From NCBI GenBank assembly GCA_004172865.1, contig SEBV01000002.1, positions 1 through 64,000 on the forward strand: a stretch of DNA of 64,000 nucleotides, in the 5' to 3' direction. Made by a program: the position numbers and the translations under genes. This DNA is from Gammaproteobacteria bacterium (GTDB lineage Bacteria; Pseudomonadota; Gammaproteobacteria; Pseudomonadales; Cellvibrionaceae). Below, piece by piece: positions 28,146-36,144 of this stretch. Positions within the stretch are counted from its first letter, which is position 1. Every line of letters begins with the position of its first letter. The notes under the pieces were generated by a model that saw nothing but the letters and a program-made list of their open reading frames with translations, did no database searches and was not told where the DNA came from.

Positions 28146-28597
28146 CGAATCGCAAAATCCTTTCGTGGTCACATCTCTCTCATACGTCTACCCACAATTG
28201 CTCTTAGTTTTTTAGTGACAACCTCCTTTTAATACAACTCAAAACCTTATTAATTCTGTATCTTTTAAAAATTTTACCTATTTAGGCAATACAAAGCCGC
28301 CCCGCTTAAAATACTGTCAATTTTCAACGCGTAGCAAATAGGCTTATTCCTTAGAGCACCTCAAGCACTAGATTTTCGTGATCGCTAATTTTCAAAACTT
28401 TTACTCAGCGAGTCTAAATACAAAAGTGGGTGCTCCGCACAATTTCAGAAGAATAATTAATAACTAATCTACGTATATGGTAATTTTAATCGAATCGTTA
28501 ATTAGCCATGGATGCTGTCACACAAGCTGGAAGTATTACGTTCAGGATCAAGGAAATTTAAATCCCCTTCAATAGACATTGTCAGGAGATGCATATC
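28146..28597. other. AT-rich gap between tRNA-Leu and the acyltransferase
   Basis: About 450 AT-rich bases without a supported gene. No copy of the tRNA 3' end that could mark an attachment site was seen in it. The promoter of the acyltransferase gene should lie here, but no clear -35/-10 pair stands out. Confidence 0.45.
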
Positions 28598-29554
28598 GTG
28601 AACCGAAGCCTTTCAATTGACATCTTAAAAATCATCCTCGCATTCATGGTTGTCGGAATACATTCTGGATTCCTAGAGGATGTTAGTGCCTTAGGTAGAT
28701 ATTTGACGACGGCTGGCCTATTTCGAATAGCCGTACCAATTTTCTTTGTTATCAATGGATTTTATTTTTTTTCTGTTCCGCCAGAGAGGGTTACTTTTTG
28801 GTTTAAACGAGTGATTCAGCTTTACCTATTTTGGACGCTTGTTTATATAGGTTATTGGTTCAGGATGGACACCATTAATCTCTTTGAAATTGTGCGAGCG
28901 GTGAAAACAATTTTAGTTGGCCATGAACATCTCTGGTATTTGCCCGCAATGATTGGGGCCGCACTCGTCCTACTACCACTCAGAAAATTATCGACTTCCG
29001 CCTTACTTGCTACCGCCGTATTTTTGTTTTCCATAGGATTGGCTATCCAATATTTGGGCAACTATCACCTAATCGCAAATACATCAGTTGATAAAGCTCT
29101 GAATAATCTTGCGCTTTACCGAAATTTTATTTTCTTCGCATTTCCTTTTTTTGCGATTGGCTACCTACTGAGAAAAACTGAAATATATAAGCGGGTAACA
29201 ACGCATACCGCAATTTTTATAGCTTCAGCGGCGCTAGTTCTATTTTTAGTAGAAAATTATTTAGATTTCATACTTCAGCCTGGCAAACCCGAAGGATTTG
29301 ATATCTATCTTTTCCTTATATTGCTATGTCCTTTAGTGTTCCTTGTTGCATTGAAGATTGATGTCAAAGGTGAAGGAAAAACACTAGCGCTGTATTCAAC
29401 TGGCATCTATTTCGTTCATCCACTGTTTATTTCCTTAATGAAAAAGTACTTTGACTTAGGAGGAACACTATTAACCTTGGTTGTGGCGATTCTCGCAACC
29501 TTAGCGGCTTGGGTATTGATACAAATCAATAAACGTCTAAAATTCATTCTATAA
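28598..29554 (+). CDS. Acyltransferase 3 family membrane protein
   Basis: Integral membrane O-acyltransferase-like protein of about 318 residues with some ten hydrophobic segments. The family signature is at the N-terminus: R-SLSIDILKIILAFMVVGIHSGF, with the His of the first helix, then RIAVPIFFVINGFYFF and HEHLWYLPAMI, and a late IYFVHPLFISLMKKYF. Members acetylate surface sugars or other cell-surface molecules. I prefer the GTG at 28598 as start: AGGAG ends 9 bases before it, while the ATG at 28589 directly abuts the AGGAG. The gene is AT-rich compared with its neighbours and lies alone behind a tRNA gene, so it may have been acquired. The acceptor is unknown. Confidence 0.82.
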   Translation: MNRSLSIDILKIILAFMVVGIHSGFLEDVSALGRYLTTAGLFRIAVPIFFVINGFYFFSVPPERVTFWFKRVIQLYLFWTLVYIGYWFRMDTINLFEIVRAVKTILVGHEHLWYLPAMIGAALVLLPLRKLSTSALLATAVFLFSIGLAIQYLGNYHLIANTSVDKALNNLALYRNFIFFAFPFFAIGYLLRKTEIYKRVTTHTAIFIASAALVLFLVENYLDFILQPGKPEGFDIYLFLILLCPLVFLVALKIDVKGEGKTLALYSTGIYFVHPLFISLMKKYFDLGGTLLTLVVAILATLAAWVLIQINKRLKFIL

Positions 29555-29650
29555 ATCAACCAGCTGTTAATTTAGAAAGTTAGTTTTTATAGCTGCCACG
29601 CCACTAGCGCTATTTAAATACTGAAAGGTGCTTACAAAAATTTAGACATA

Positions 29651-29686
29651 AAAAAGCCCCTATGTGAATACGTAGGGGCCTTTTTT
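29651..29686. terminator. Bidirectional intrinsic terminator
   Basis: GCCCCTATG (29656-29664) pairs with CGTAGGGGC (29671-29679), flanked by A5 and T6. It lies between the acyltransferase and the convergent small Lys-rich gene. Confidence 0.88.
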
Positions 29687-29730
29687 GGAACTTTTTACAC
29701 TTAGCAATTACAAACCGACTAGCTTAAACA

Positions 29731-29847
29731 TTAAAACTCTTTACGAGCATTTTCTGCTTTTTTAGCTTTTTTCAGTTCTTGCTTCTCTTTAGCAGTTTTA
29801 GCCGCTGGTTTTTTTGCTTCTTTTTTGCTGTCTTGGGCTTTGCTCAT
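29731..29847 (-). CDS. 38-residue Lys/Ala-rich small protein
   Basis: A short frame, MSKAQDSKKEAKKPAAKTAK and onward to ENARKEF, with GGAG 8 bases before its ATG. It contains about 14 Lys and 9 Ala, no Cys and only one aromatic residue (Phe38), so it should be soluble, strongly basic and mostly helical or disordered. It stands at the end of a cluster of small stress-type genes on the same strand and is followed by a terminator. I do not recognise a named family. A nucleic-acid-binding or histone-H1-like tail role is possible but unproven. Confidence 0.7.
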   Translation of the reverse strand: MSKAQDSKKEAKKPAAKTAKEKQELKKAKKAENARKEF

Positions 29848-29926
29848 AGTATTTCTCCTAAATAAGAAATTGAATACCGCAATACAAGACTACAACCAAG
29901 TTGCTCAGAAAGATACTGAAAACTAG

Positions 29927-30148
29927 TTAGACTTTTCTACCGCGAACAAGAAGCAGCAAGCCACCCACTATGATCAATCCTACACCCGCATAAGTTGGGA
30001 TATTTACATGTTCTTTTTCATCTACGCTTAACTTCAACGAGCCTATTTCAGCTTTGTGAGTTTCTTTGGTGAAACTGAAGCCACCATACGCAAGACCAAG
30101 AGCGCCCGCTACCAATAATAAAATACCTATTACTTTTGCAATGTTCAT
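29927..30148 (-). CDS. Small two-helix membrane protein
   Basis: 73 residues: MNIAKVIGILLLVAGALGLAYGGFSF, a short polar loop (THKAEIGSLKLSVDEKEHVNIP) and a second helix, YAGVGLIIVGGLLLLVRGRKV. Both ends are basic, so the loop probably faces the periplasm. It resembles small uncharacterised membrane proteins (DUF3185-like) found in general-stress clusters. It lies 79 bases upstream of the Lys-rich gene, on the same strand. No enzymatic role is suggested. Confidence 0.75.
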   Translation of the reverse strand: MNIAKVIGILLLVAGALGLAYGGFSFTKETHKAEIGSLKLSVDEKEHVNIPTYAGVGLIIVGGLLLLVRGRKV

Positions 30149-30227
30149 AATTTTATCCTCAATTTAACGTTGTTGAATTTTTTACTACAATTATTTCTGC
30201 CAACTACCGTAAAAATCATTTATAGAA

Positions 30228-30374
30228 TCAAAGTCTTCTACTTGTCATTACGCGAATCAAAATAGTGACAATTGATAGAACCAGCATAATGTGAACTAGA
30301 TTGCCTATGGCAAACGATGAAACGAGGCCAACTGCCCAAACAACAATGAAGAGAACCGCTAAAGTTTCTAACAT
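30228..30374 (-). CDS. Small membrane protein of the lmo0937 type (DUF5670-like)
   Basis: 48 residues, MLETLAVLFIVVWAVGLVSS then FAIGNLVHIMLVLSIVTILI and the basic end RVMTSRRL. The pattern of two helices with GLVSS in the middle and a basic end matches the very common small lmo0937-type membrane proteins as I know them. GGAGTG lies before the ATG. These proteins often sit with stress-response genes, as here. The function is unknown. Confidence 0.75.
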   Translation of the reverse strand: MLETLAVLFIVVWAVGLVSSFAIGNLVHIMLVLSIVTILIRVMTSRRL

Positions 30375-30549
30375 GACATTCACTCCTTTTAGTACGCTGA
30401 TATTACCAACGGTTTTTTAAAACCTCATAAGGTATAGGAATAATATGTTTTGCAGGCCTTTAGATCCGTACGTTATACAACACATGATGAACTTATTTTT
30501 AATCCCATTAGTCTGCACTTAGGAAAATTATTTACAAATTTAAAAACGA

Positions 30550-30573
30550 AAACGCCGACATAAGTCGGCGTTT
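30550..30573. terminator. Intrinsic terminator after the ferritin-like gene
   Basis: AAACGCCGAC and GTCGGCGTTT form a perfect 10-bp stem with loop ATAA. It lies 22 bases past the stop of the ferritin-like gene on the - strand. Confidence 0.85.
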
Positions 30574-30595
30574 GTTTAGGATAATGCTAGAAAAA

Positions 30596-31135
30596 CTACT
30601 CAGCATGTTCCTGCATTAAATCTGCAAGTTCATCTGCATGCTCTTCCTCAACCGCCAAAATCCCTTTAAGAATTTGACTGGTAGTTGTGTCTTTATCACC
30701 AATGTAATTAATCATTTCGCGATAACTATCAATCGCAATACGTTCAGCGATTAAATTCTCTTTAATCATTTCTGACAAGGTTTCACCCTTGGTATATTCC
30801 GCATGACTGCGGCTAGTGAGGCTATCGGGAGAAAAGTCTGGCTCGCCACCCAACTGCACAATTCGCGCTGCAATTTGATCGGCGTGCGATTGCTCTTCAC
30901 CTGAGTGCGCCAAAAATTCTGCAGCTATACTTTTAGCATTTATGCCACGCGCCATAAAATGGTGAAGGCGATAGCGTAAGACACAAACCAATTCGGTAGC
31001 TAACGCCTCGTTAAGTAACTTAATCACTTCAACGCGATCTGCACTATAGGTAGGAGTAATTGCGCCCTGCTCAATGTGTTGGCGCGCCTGATTGCGTAAA
31101 GTTGCAACATCAGTTAATGGGGTAGAAGTAATCAT
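30596..31135 (-). CDS. Ferritin-like (bacterioferritin-type) protein
   Basis: A four-helix-bundle protein of 179 residues. Di-iron ligand motifs are visible: EALATELVCVLRY (helix A), HSGEEQSHADQIAARI (helix B with ExxH), ENLIAERIAIDSYREM (helix C) and AVEEEHADELADLM (helix D with ExxH). This fits the bacterioferritin/DUF892-like group that oxidises and stores iron or protects against peroxide. Two ATGs are possible; the one at 31133-31135 has CAGGA 7 bases upstream and is preferred over the one at 31141. It belongs to the run of stress genes on the - strand, with no visible iron-regulator box. Confidence 0.85.
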   Translation of the reverse strand: MITSTPLTDVATLRNQARQHIEQGAITPTYSADRVEVIKLLNEALATELVCVLRYRLHHFMARGINAKSIAAEFLAHSGEEQSHADQIAARIVQLGGEPDFSPDSLTSRSHAEYTKGETLSEMIKENLIAERIAIDSYREMINYIGDKDTTTSQILKGILAVEEEHADELADLMQEHAE

Positions 31136-31223
31136 AATCATGTCCTGCGCTAAATTGAACTAGGGTTTATCTACTACAAAAGCGCATTAAAATAAATGAT
31201 TTAACGTGCTTCGATTATTTTCT

Positions 31224-31538
31224 CTATTTAAGGCGTATATCGTCTTTAACTGATTTAACGCCCTTAACATTTTTTGCAAGTTTCACAGCAGTGCGTTCAT
31301 CGTCACGAGAACTGACAAAACCACTAAGCTGAACTATGCCCTTATAAGTCTCCACGTTGATTTCAGAAACTTTTAATGAATCCTCTTTCAGAATCGCCGC
31401 TTTAACGCGCGTCGTGATAACTGAGTCATCTAAATATTCGCCTGCGCTTTCTTTTTTTGGTTCCGAACTACAAGCCACCAAAAATATTAAAGACAAGGTA
31501 ACTAAAAAAAGTGGGATATTTTTAAATAACGCTTTCAT
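31224..31538 (-). CDS. BON-domain lipoprotein
   Basis: 104 residues: a lipoprotein signal MKALFKNIPLFLVTLSLIFLVAC and one BON domain (about 36-104: LDDSVITTRVKAAILKEDSL...VNVETYKGIVQLSGFVSS..D..TAVKLAKNVKGVKSVKDDIRLK). The domain is related to OsmY and is linked to envelope protection under osmotic stress. GGAG lies 9 bases before the ATG at 31536-31538. The same frame extends to another ATG with its own GAGGA site (M3 of the 144-residue form), which would place 38 His-rich residues before the signal peptide; I regard the short form as the true lipoprotein. Confidence 0.82.
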   Translation of the reverse strand: MKALFKNIPLFLVTLSLIFLVACSSEPKKESAGEYLDDSVITTRVKAAILKEDSLKVSEINVETYKGIVQLSGFVSSRDDERTAVKLAKNVKGVKSVKDDIRLK

Positions 31539-31740
31539 AATTATTTGCTCCATTGATAACTTAGCAACATAGGGTGAAGCGGCTGGGTGATGATGCGAAA
31601 TTCGAAAGGATGCATGTCCGTGATGTTGACTATCATTTAGTGCATGTTTCATATTCATTCCTCACTATCTGAGATGCTAAACCTTGCTAAAATCCAAATT
31701 GGTAAAAGATAATTGAATGGGACAGAGTCGGTTCGGTTGT

Positions 31741-31771
31741 GCGAGGCACGCTTTATTAAAACGTGCCTCGC
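31741..31771. terminator. Stem-loop after the DUF3309 gene
   Basis: GCGAGGCACG and CGTGCCTCGC form a perfect 10-bp stem with an 11-base loop. No T run follows on the - strand, so termination may be partial. Confidence 0.55.
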
Positions 31772-31776
31772 GGTAC

Positions 31777-31929
31777 TTAAATCCGGCCTGTGAGCACCAG
31801 TATAAGTAGAATCAAAACGACTAGACCTAAACCACCACTTGGACCGTAACCCCAACTACGGCTATGAGGCCATGCTGGAATGGCACCAACTAACAACAGA
31901 ATTAAAATTACCAATAATATTGTTCCCAT
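31777..31929 (-). CDS. DUF3309 small membrane protein
   Basis: 50 residues: MGTILLVILILLLVGAIPAW, then PHSRSWGYGPSGGLG, then LVVLILLILVLTGRI. The central PHSRSWGYGPSGGLG between two helices is the signature of DUF3309. GGAG is 7 bases before the ATG at 31927-31929. Proteins of this family are common in proteobacterial stress clusters; no function is known. Confidence 0.85.
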   Translation of the reverse strand: MGTILLVILILLLVGAIPAWPHSRSWGYGPSGGLGLVVLILLILVLTGRI

Positions 31930-31994
31930 AAAGTTCTCCGTCTAGCTATAAAGTAAATATAAAAAGTTAATATAAATCTTGGATGGATTTTTGA

Positions 31995-32816
31995 TTATTT
32001 CGCGTCTGCAGAGTTTGCGATAATCACTTCAACACGGCGATTCATCTGACGACCAGCATCATTGTCATTTCCAGCTACCGGGAAGTTCTCACCTTTACCT
32101 ACTGCGGTTAAACGATTAGCAGCAATACCTTGCGAGAGCAAAAATTGCTGAACTGCATTAGCGCGACGTTGCGATAAGCCCAAGTTGTAATCTTCGGCAC
32201 CTACGCTATCGGTATGACCTTCAATGGTCACAGTGCGATCAGGGTGTTGAGTTAAGAAAGTTGAAAGTTTGGCAATATTTGCTGCAGCGCCAGATTTCAA
32301 ATCAGATTTTCCAGTCTCAAACAACACATCACCCAGGGTTACCACTAGACCGCGATCAGTTGCTTTTGCATTGAGCTCTGCAACTTGCTTTTGCAACTCT
32401 TCAGCTTGGCGACGAGCAGCTTCTGCATCTTGTTTCGCAAAATCAGCTTCGCGAGTACGAGAATCCAAACGAGATTTCTCACGATCTTCTGCCAAGCCCT
32501 TGCGTTGGTCTTCTAAATAACGTGCTTCTGCTTGCGCAGCTGCGATGTCAATTTTATGATCGGCAACCCAAACGAGATGGTGTGCAAGCTTTTCATCTTT
32601 CGGTACTTTCTCTGCAGCTTGAACGGCGGCTTCAGCTTCTTTCAAGGAAACAGGAGCACGACTTGCAAGTTGTGGATCTGACTGCAAACGTTGTAACTTA
32701 TTTCGCACATCAGTCACTTCGGAAGGAGTTTTAGTAGTGGTAGCGCAAGCGGTTAATAAAGCAGTGCTCAACGCAACTATGCCAATGCCTTTAAATACGT
32801 GATTTAAATTGTTCAT
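31995..32816 (-). CDS. OmpA-family lipoprotein with DUF4398 part
   Basis: 273 residues: lipoprotein signal (lipobox LLTAC at about residue 24), a helical DUF4398-like region (about 30-150, rich in Ala, Glu and Lys) and a C-terminal OmpA-like peptidoglycan-binding domain (about 160-270: LGDVLFETGKSDLKSGA, VTIEGHTDSVGAEDYNLGLSQRRANAVQQFL, NRRVEVII). It should sit in the outer membrane and hold the peptidoglycan. Its ATG overlaps the stop of the upstream DUF4398 gene (TAATG), so the two are translationally coupled. Confidence 0.88.
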   Translation of the reverse strand: MNNLNHVFKGIGIVALSTALLTACATTTKTPSEVTDVRNKLQRLQSDPQLASRAPVSLKEAEAAVQAAEKVPKDEKLAHHLVWVADHKIDIAAAQAEARYLEDQRKGLAEDREKSRLDSRTREADFAKQDAEAARRQAEELQKQVAELNAKATDRGLVVTLGDVLFETGKSDLKSGAAANIAKLSTFLTQHPDRTVTIEGHTDSVGAEDYNLGLSQRRANAVQQFLLSQGIAANRLTAVGKGENFPVAGNDNDAGRQMNRRVEVIIANSADAK

Positions 32817-33247
32817 TATTGAACTCCTGTATTACGTTGTAATTCTTGCTTAACTGCCGAAGTACCTTTTCGTAATTCGTCGTTAACGGCTTTAGCTTTA
32901 GCGACTTCCGCTTTAGCGGCTGCCAAATCTGCATTGAGTTGTGCTTGCTCAGCAAAGCGCGCTGCGTGTGTCATTTCATCTTTTGATACAGCGGTACGTG
33001 CAGCAGCAAGTTTTTCACGAGCTTCTGACAATTCAGGTGAAGCAAAATCAGCAACCTGCGCTTGCTCAGCGTGGGAAATTGCAGATTCAGCTGCTGTAAT
33101 TTGTTGAGTGGGAGGCGGCGTTGAAGCGCATGCGACCATAATTAAACCTGCAGCAGCAGCGGTTAATGAAGAGCTGCACATAGCCATAGCGGACGAAAAT
33201 GAGCGCTTGGATTTTAACTGTGTTGTATTTTTAATATTCCAGACCAT
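32816..33247 (-). CDS. DUF4398 lipoprotein
   Basis: 143 residues with a long N-region, a hydrophobic stretch and a lipobox (LIMVAC, Cys at about 40), then an Ala/Glu/Lys-rich helical domain (TAAESAISHAEQAQVADFASPELSEAREKLAAARTAV) typical of DUF4398. The helical part resembles the N-terminal half of the OmpA-type protein encoded next, so the two probably act in the same complex at the outer membrane. AGAGGAA lies before the ATG. The pair overlaps by one base. Confidence 0.85.
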   Translation of the reverse strand: MVWNIKNTTQLKSKRSFSSAMAMCSSSLTAAAAGLIMVACASTPPPTQQITAAESAISHAEQAQVADFASPELSEAREKLAAARTAVSKDEMTHAARFAEQAQLNADLAAAKAEVAKAKAVNDELRKGTSAVKQELQRNTGVQ

Positions 33248-33871
33248 GATAATTTCCTCTATTAAATTTTTCTAAGCACTTCTAAACAACGAATTGCATT
33301 TTAAAAACTACTGCATTCGCCAGGCTTTTTAGAACTCCTTAGCGTTGTTTTCGGTTACCATACTGCAACTTGTCTAATAATGTATCCGTGCGATAACACA
33401 CTCAGGTCTGATTTAAATTTTTTTGAATCTCCCTCCTAAAGCACCCCAGTTGCACCTAAAAATTATTTATATACTAGCTATGCAGCGCTTTAGGGTTAAA
33501 CAAATATTTTTAAAATATGAAGTCATTAAATTAAAGTTAATTTCAACAATTTTATTTGTAACTCAAAGCTAGAAATAATTTTTACTTTTTCATAACCTTA
33601 TATAGCGTTATATAGCCTTACGGATAGCTCATTAAAACTATTAATAAAAATTAGCTCCATCACCTTAAAGCACTAAATCATTGCTTAAATAATAAAAATT
33701 GCGCCATTCGGGCAATTGATAGGCCGACAAAAATTTCAAACAAGATTTATGTGTGTTGTCGTACAGACCTGCCAGGGCTCCAAGATCACTATCCGTCTTA
33801 ACTCGGCACTTCCCAATTCACTTTTATCTTCGGTGCCGACGGATTTCTACCACTTAAATAGGAAAATTATC
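33248..33871. other. Divergent AT-rich intergenic region of the stress cluster
   Basis: About 620 bases between the - strand lipoprotein pair and the + strand DUF883 operon. No gene is supported; an in-frame extension of the DUF883 gene to 33716 lacks a ribosome site. A short direct repeat, TTATATAGC, occurs at 33598-33606 and 33608-33616 (10-bp period). Promoters for both directions should lie here. Confidence 0.5.
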
Positions 33872-34201
33872 ATGGCCTCTAACGTGAAAAAAATTGAGAC
33901 TGCTGATCTCAAAAACGGAATCTCATCTGAATTCAAACACTTTTTAAGTGACATTGAAGACTTGGTTACCCAAGCTACGTCATTGACAGGTGAAGATCTC
34001 AGCAAGGCAAAGCGCAACATCAATAATCGTATTGATGCAGCAAAGCATTCGCTCGAAGAAGTCGGTGGCAAAGTTGCCGAACGCGCACGCACCGGTGCCA
34101 CAATTACTAACAACTATGTTCATGAGCAACCTTGGATTGCTATTGGCGCAGGCGCTGCAGTTGGCCTGATTGTTGGCTATTTAATTTCTCGTCGCGATTA
34201 A
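33872..34201 (+). CDS. DUF883 (YqjD/ElaB-like) membrane-anchored protein
   Basis: 109 residues: a charged helical domain (residues 1-85, FKHFLSDIEDLVTQATSLTGEDLSKAKRNINNRIDAAKHSLEEVG) and a C-terminal glycine-rich helix, PWIAIGAGAAVGLIVGYLISRRD. This is the form of E. coli YqjD and ElaB, inner-membrane proteins that bind ribosomes in stationary phase. AGGA precedes the ATG at 33872. It is the first of three adjacent genes arranged like yqjD-yqjE-yqjK. Confidence 0.88.
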   Translation: MASNVKKIETADLKNGISSEFKHFLSDIEDLVTQATSLTGEDLSKAKRNINNRIDAAKHSLEEVGGKVAERARTGATITNNYVHEQPWIAIGAGAAVGLIVGYLISRRD

Positions 34202-34221
34202 ATAGTATGTGGAAGCTAGTG

Positions 34222-34644
34222 ATGGATTTATTTAAAAGCTCACGCGCCAGCACGGATGCAGGCGCCATCAATCCCCTGCAACTTTTGGGAGTTTTGCGTT
34301 CAGCTGGCGGAGCTTTTATTGCACAAGCTTCATTGCATGCGCAACTTGCTCAGGTTGAATGGCAGGAAGAAAAGCAACGCTTGCGCTCAATGGTCGTTTT
34401 TACGCTAATGGGCTTTGCTTGTTTTTTGTGTTTAATTTTTTTTACAGGCGCACTCGTACTGGCAATAAGCTGGGACACTCCCTACCGAATTCCAGTTTTT
34501 ATAGGATTAATTTTGTGCTATTTGGCAGCGCTCATTTTTGCGGGCTTAAAACTGAAGACATTAGCTCAGCAAGGTGATCAAAGCTTTGCAGCAACACGGG
34601 CCGAAATTGCAGCTGACATTGATTTAATTAAGAGCGCACTATGA
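34222..34644 (+). CDS. YqjE-like (DUF1469, phage holin III-like) membrane protein
   Basis: 140 residues with two membrane helices (about 56-80 and 88-110: MVVFTLMGFACFLCLIFFTGALVLAI and IPVFIGLILCYLAALIFAGLKL) in the middle and a charged N-terminus. This fits the YqjE/holin-superfamily proteins. The start at 34222 is chosen because GGAAG lies 6 bases upstream; an ATG at 34207 has no ribosome site. The stop overlaps the next start (ATGA), so translation is coupled. Confidence 0.82.
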   Translation: MDLFKSSRASTDAGAINPLQLLGVLRSAGGAFIAQASLHAQLAQVEWQEEKQRLRSMVVFTLMGFACFLCLIFFTGALVLAISWDTPYRIPVFIGLILCYLAALIFAGLKLKTLAQQGDQSFAATRAEIAADIDLIKSAL

Positions 34645-35078
34645 ACGAAATCATTCAAGTAAAAGTGCAAAATCCCGATCAGAATTTTGCACAAAATGCT
34701 CCGTTAAATATCTCTCCAGCTGCGCCGGTGGTACAACTACCATCAATTACAACTGAATCTGTGCCCAAAACACTTTCTGAACAGCGAGAAGAGCTACGTG
34801 AGCGCTTGCACGCTAATCGAATAGTGCTTCAGCAAAAACTTTTTAATAGCCATCCAGATGGCTTTTCTCCTCGCAGCGCCACTTTGCGTTTTCTCTCCAA
34901 TCCCAGCACGCGACATATTTTTCAAAGAGTTGCGGGTGCCGCTCTAAGCGTTCAAGCATTCAAATCAATTCGTTATGGCTATTCGCTGGTACAATTTTTT
35001 CGTAGCGCTTACTCCGCATTTAAAGCAACTCGTAATGTGGTGAAAGCCAAAGAGGGTAAACCGCTTAGCGGAACCTGA
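34641..35078 (+). CDS. YqjK-position hypothetical protein
   Basis: 145 residues. A Pro/Gln-rich N-terminus (1-45) is followed by a charged helix (SEQREELRERLHANRIVLQQKLF) and a basic, partly hydrophobic C-terminal part (VAGAALSVQAFKSIRYGYSLVQFFRSAYSAFKATRNVVKA). By position it takes the place of yqjK in the yqjDEK order, but I see no certain sequence signature. It overlaps the preceding gene by 4 bases. It probably works with the two upstream membrane proteins. Confidence 0.7.
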   Translation: MNEIIQVKVQNPDQNFAQNAPLNISPAAPVVQLPSITTESVPKTLSEQREELRERLHANRIVLQQKLFNSHPDGFSPRSATLRFLSNPSTRHIFQRVAGAALSVQAFKSIRYGYSLVQFFRSAYSAFKATRNVVKAKEGKPLSGT

Positions 35079-35087
35079 TTCAGACAC

Positions 35088-36053
35088 TCATAGCCAGCCA
35101 GATTTTCTAAAACGATAATAAAGATAAGAGCACACCGTCGTCACTAAAACGATGGCAACTGGATAACCATATTTCCATTTTAACTCTGGCATAACCTCAA
35201 AGTTCATTCCCCATACGCCAACAAAAGCAGTAGCAACACCAAATATTGCAGCCCAGGCGGCAAGCCTCTTGTTGACCTCGCCTTCATCAATGGTAACCAT
35301 TGATAAGTTAACTTGAATCGCAGTACCTATAGTGTCGCGAATGGAATCTATGGATGCATTGATGCGATAGAGATGGTCATGAACATCGCGGAAATAATCT
35401 TTACTGTCAGCGACAATCGGAGGAACACGGCCGCCATCCAATTTTCCAACAGCTTCCATCAAAGGAGTTACAGCGTGTTTAAGAACAATTATTTTACGTT
35501 TGAGTTGATAAAGTTTTTGAATATTATCTCGCTGTGAGTTTTTGGTAAAAATTTGATCCTCAATAATCTCCAACTCTGATTCAATAGCTTCAACAATTGG
35601 AAAATAACGATCAACAACCGCATCCATTAGCGCATACAAAACAAATCCAGAACCTTGCATTAAATGGTGGGGCTCACGCTCACAACGTTCACGCACACCC
35701 AGAAATCCTTGTTGGCTGCGATTACGAGTGGAAAGAATATAATTTGAGCCTACAAATACATCTACTTCGCCTACGTGAATCTCCCCATCGTTAAGCTCTA
35801 AAGTATGCATAACTGCAAATAACGAATCGCCATACTCTTCAATTTTTGGGCGCTGATGGCCAAGGCGAGCATCTTCCACGGCTAATTCATGCAAGCAAAA
35901 CTCTTCCTGCATTTTTGCTAGTTCATTTGGCTCCGCATCCTTAAGCGCTACCCAGACAAAACAGTCGGGATGTTTCACATACTCACTAATGTCCTCGACA
36001 GGAATATCGCACAGTTTTTTTCCTTCCTGATAAGCCACACAATTAATAAGCAT
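35088..36053 (-). CDS. corA: CorA-family magnesium/divalent-cation channel
   Basis: 321 residues: a large N-terminal cytoplasmic domain and two C-terminal helices. The signature loop is VWGMNFEVMPELKWKYGYP, with the G-M-N of CorA but Trp in place of the common Tyr before it. Helix 1 is the stalk/pore helix (AAWAAIFGVATAFVGVWGMNF) and helix 2 VAIVLVTTVCSYLYYRF, followed by a basic end. The family forms pentameric Mg2+ (or Co2+/Ni2+, in some members Zn2+) channels. GGAGATG precedes the ATG. It is convergent with the yqjDEK-like operon. Confidence 0.92.
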   Translation of the reverse strand: MLINCVAYQEGKKLCDIPVEDISEYVKHPDCFVWVALKDAEPNELAKMQEEFCLHELAVEDARLGHQRPKIEEYGDSLFAVMHTLELNDGEIHVGEVDVFVGSNYILSTRNRSQQGFLGVRERCEREPHHLMQGSGFVLYALMDAVVDRYFPIVEAIESELEIIEDQIFTKNSQRDNIQKLYQLKRKIIVLKHAVTPLMEAVGKLDGGRVPPIVADSKDYFRDVHDHLYRINASIDSIRDTIGTAIQVNLSMVTIDEGEVNKRLAAWAAIFGVATAFVGVWGMNFEVMPELKWKYGYPVAIVLVTTVCSYLYYRFRKSGWL

Positions 36054-36144
36054 TCAAAGCATCTCCATAAATAAAACAAAAGTGTACGACAGATCCATCA
36101 AATACACCGAAAGCAATTTAACAAATATAAATATTATTTTTGCA

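Noticed and set aside
27938-28207. 89-codon frame across tRNA-Leu
   Set aside because: It runs through the tRNA gene and its promoter; the frame is open by chance.
28104-28600. Search for an attachment-site repeat of the tRNA-Leu 3' end
   Set aside because: No second copy of the tRNA 3' end was seen downstream, and no integrase gene is present, so no island is called.
33598-33616. Direct repeat TTATATAGC with 10-bp period
   Set aside because: Too short and AT-rich to separate from chance; noted only in the gap description.
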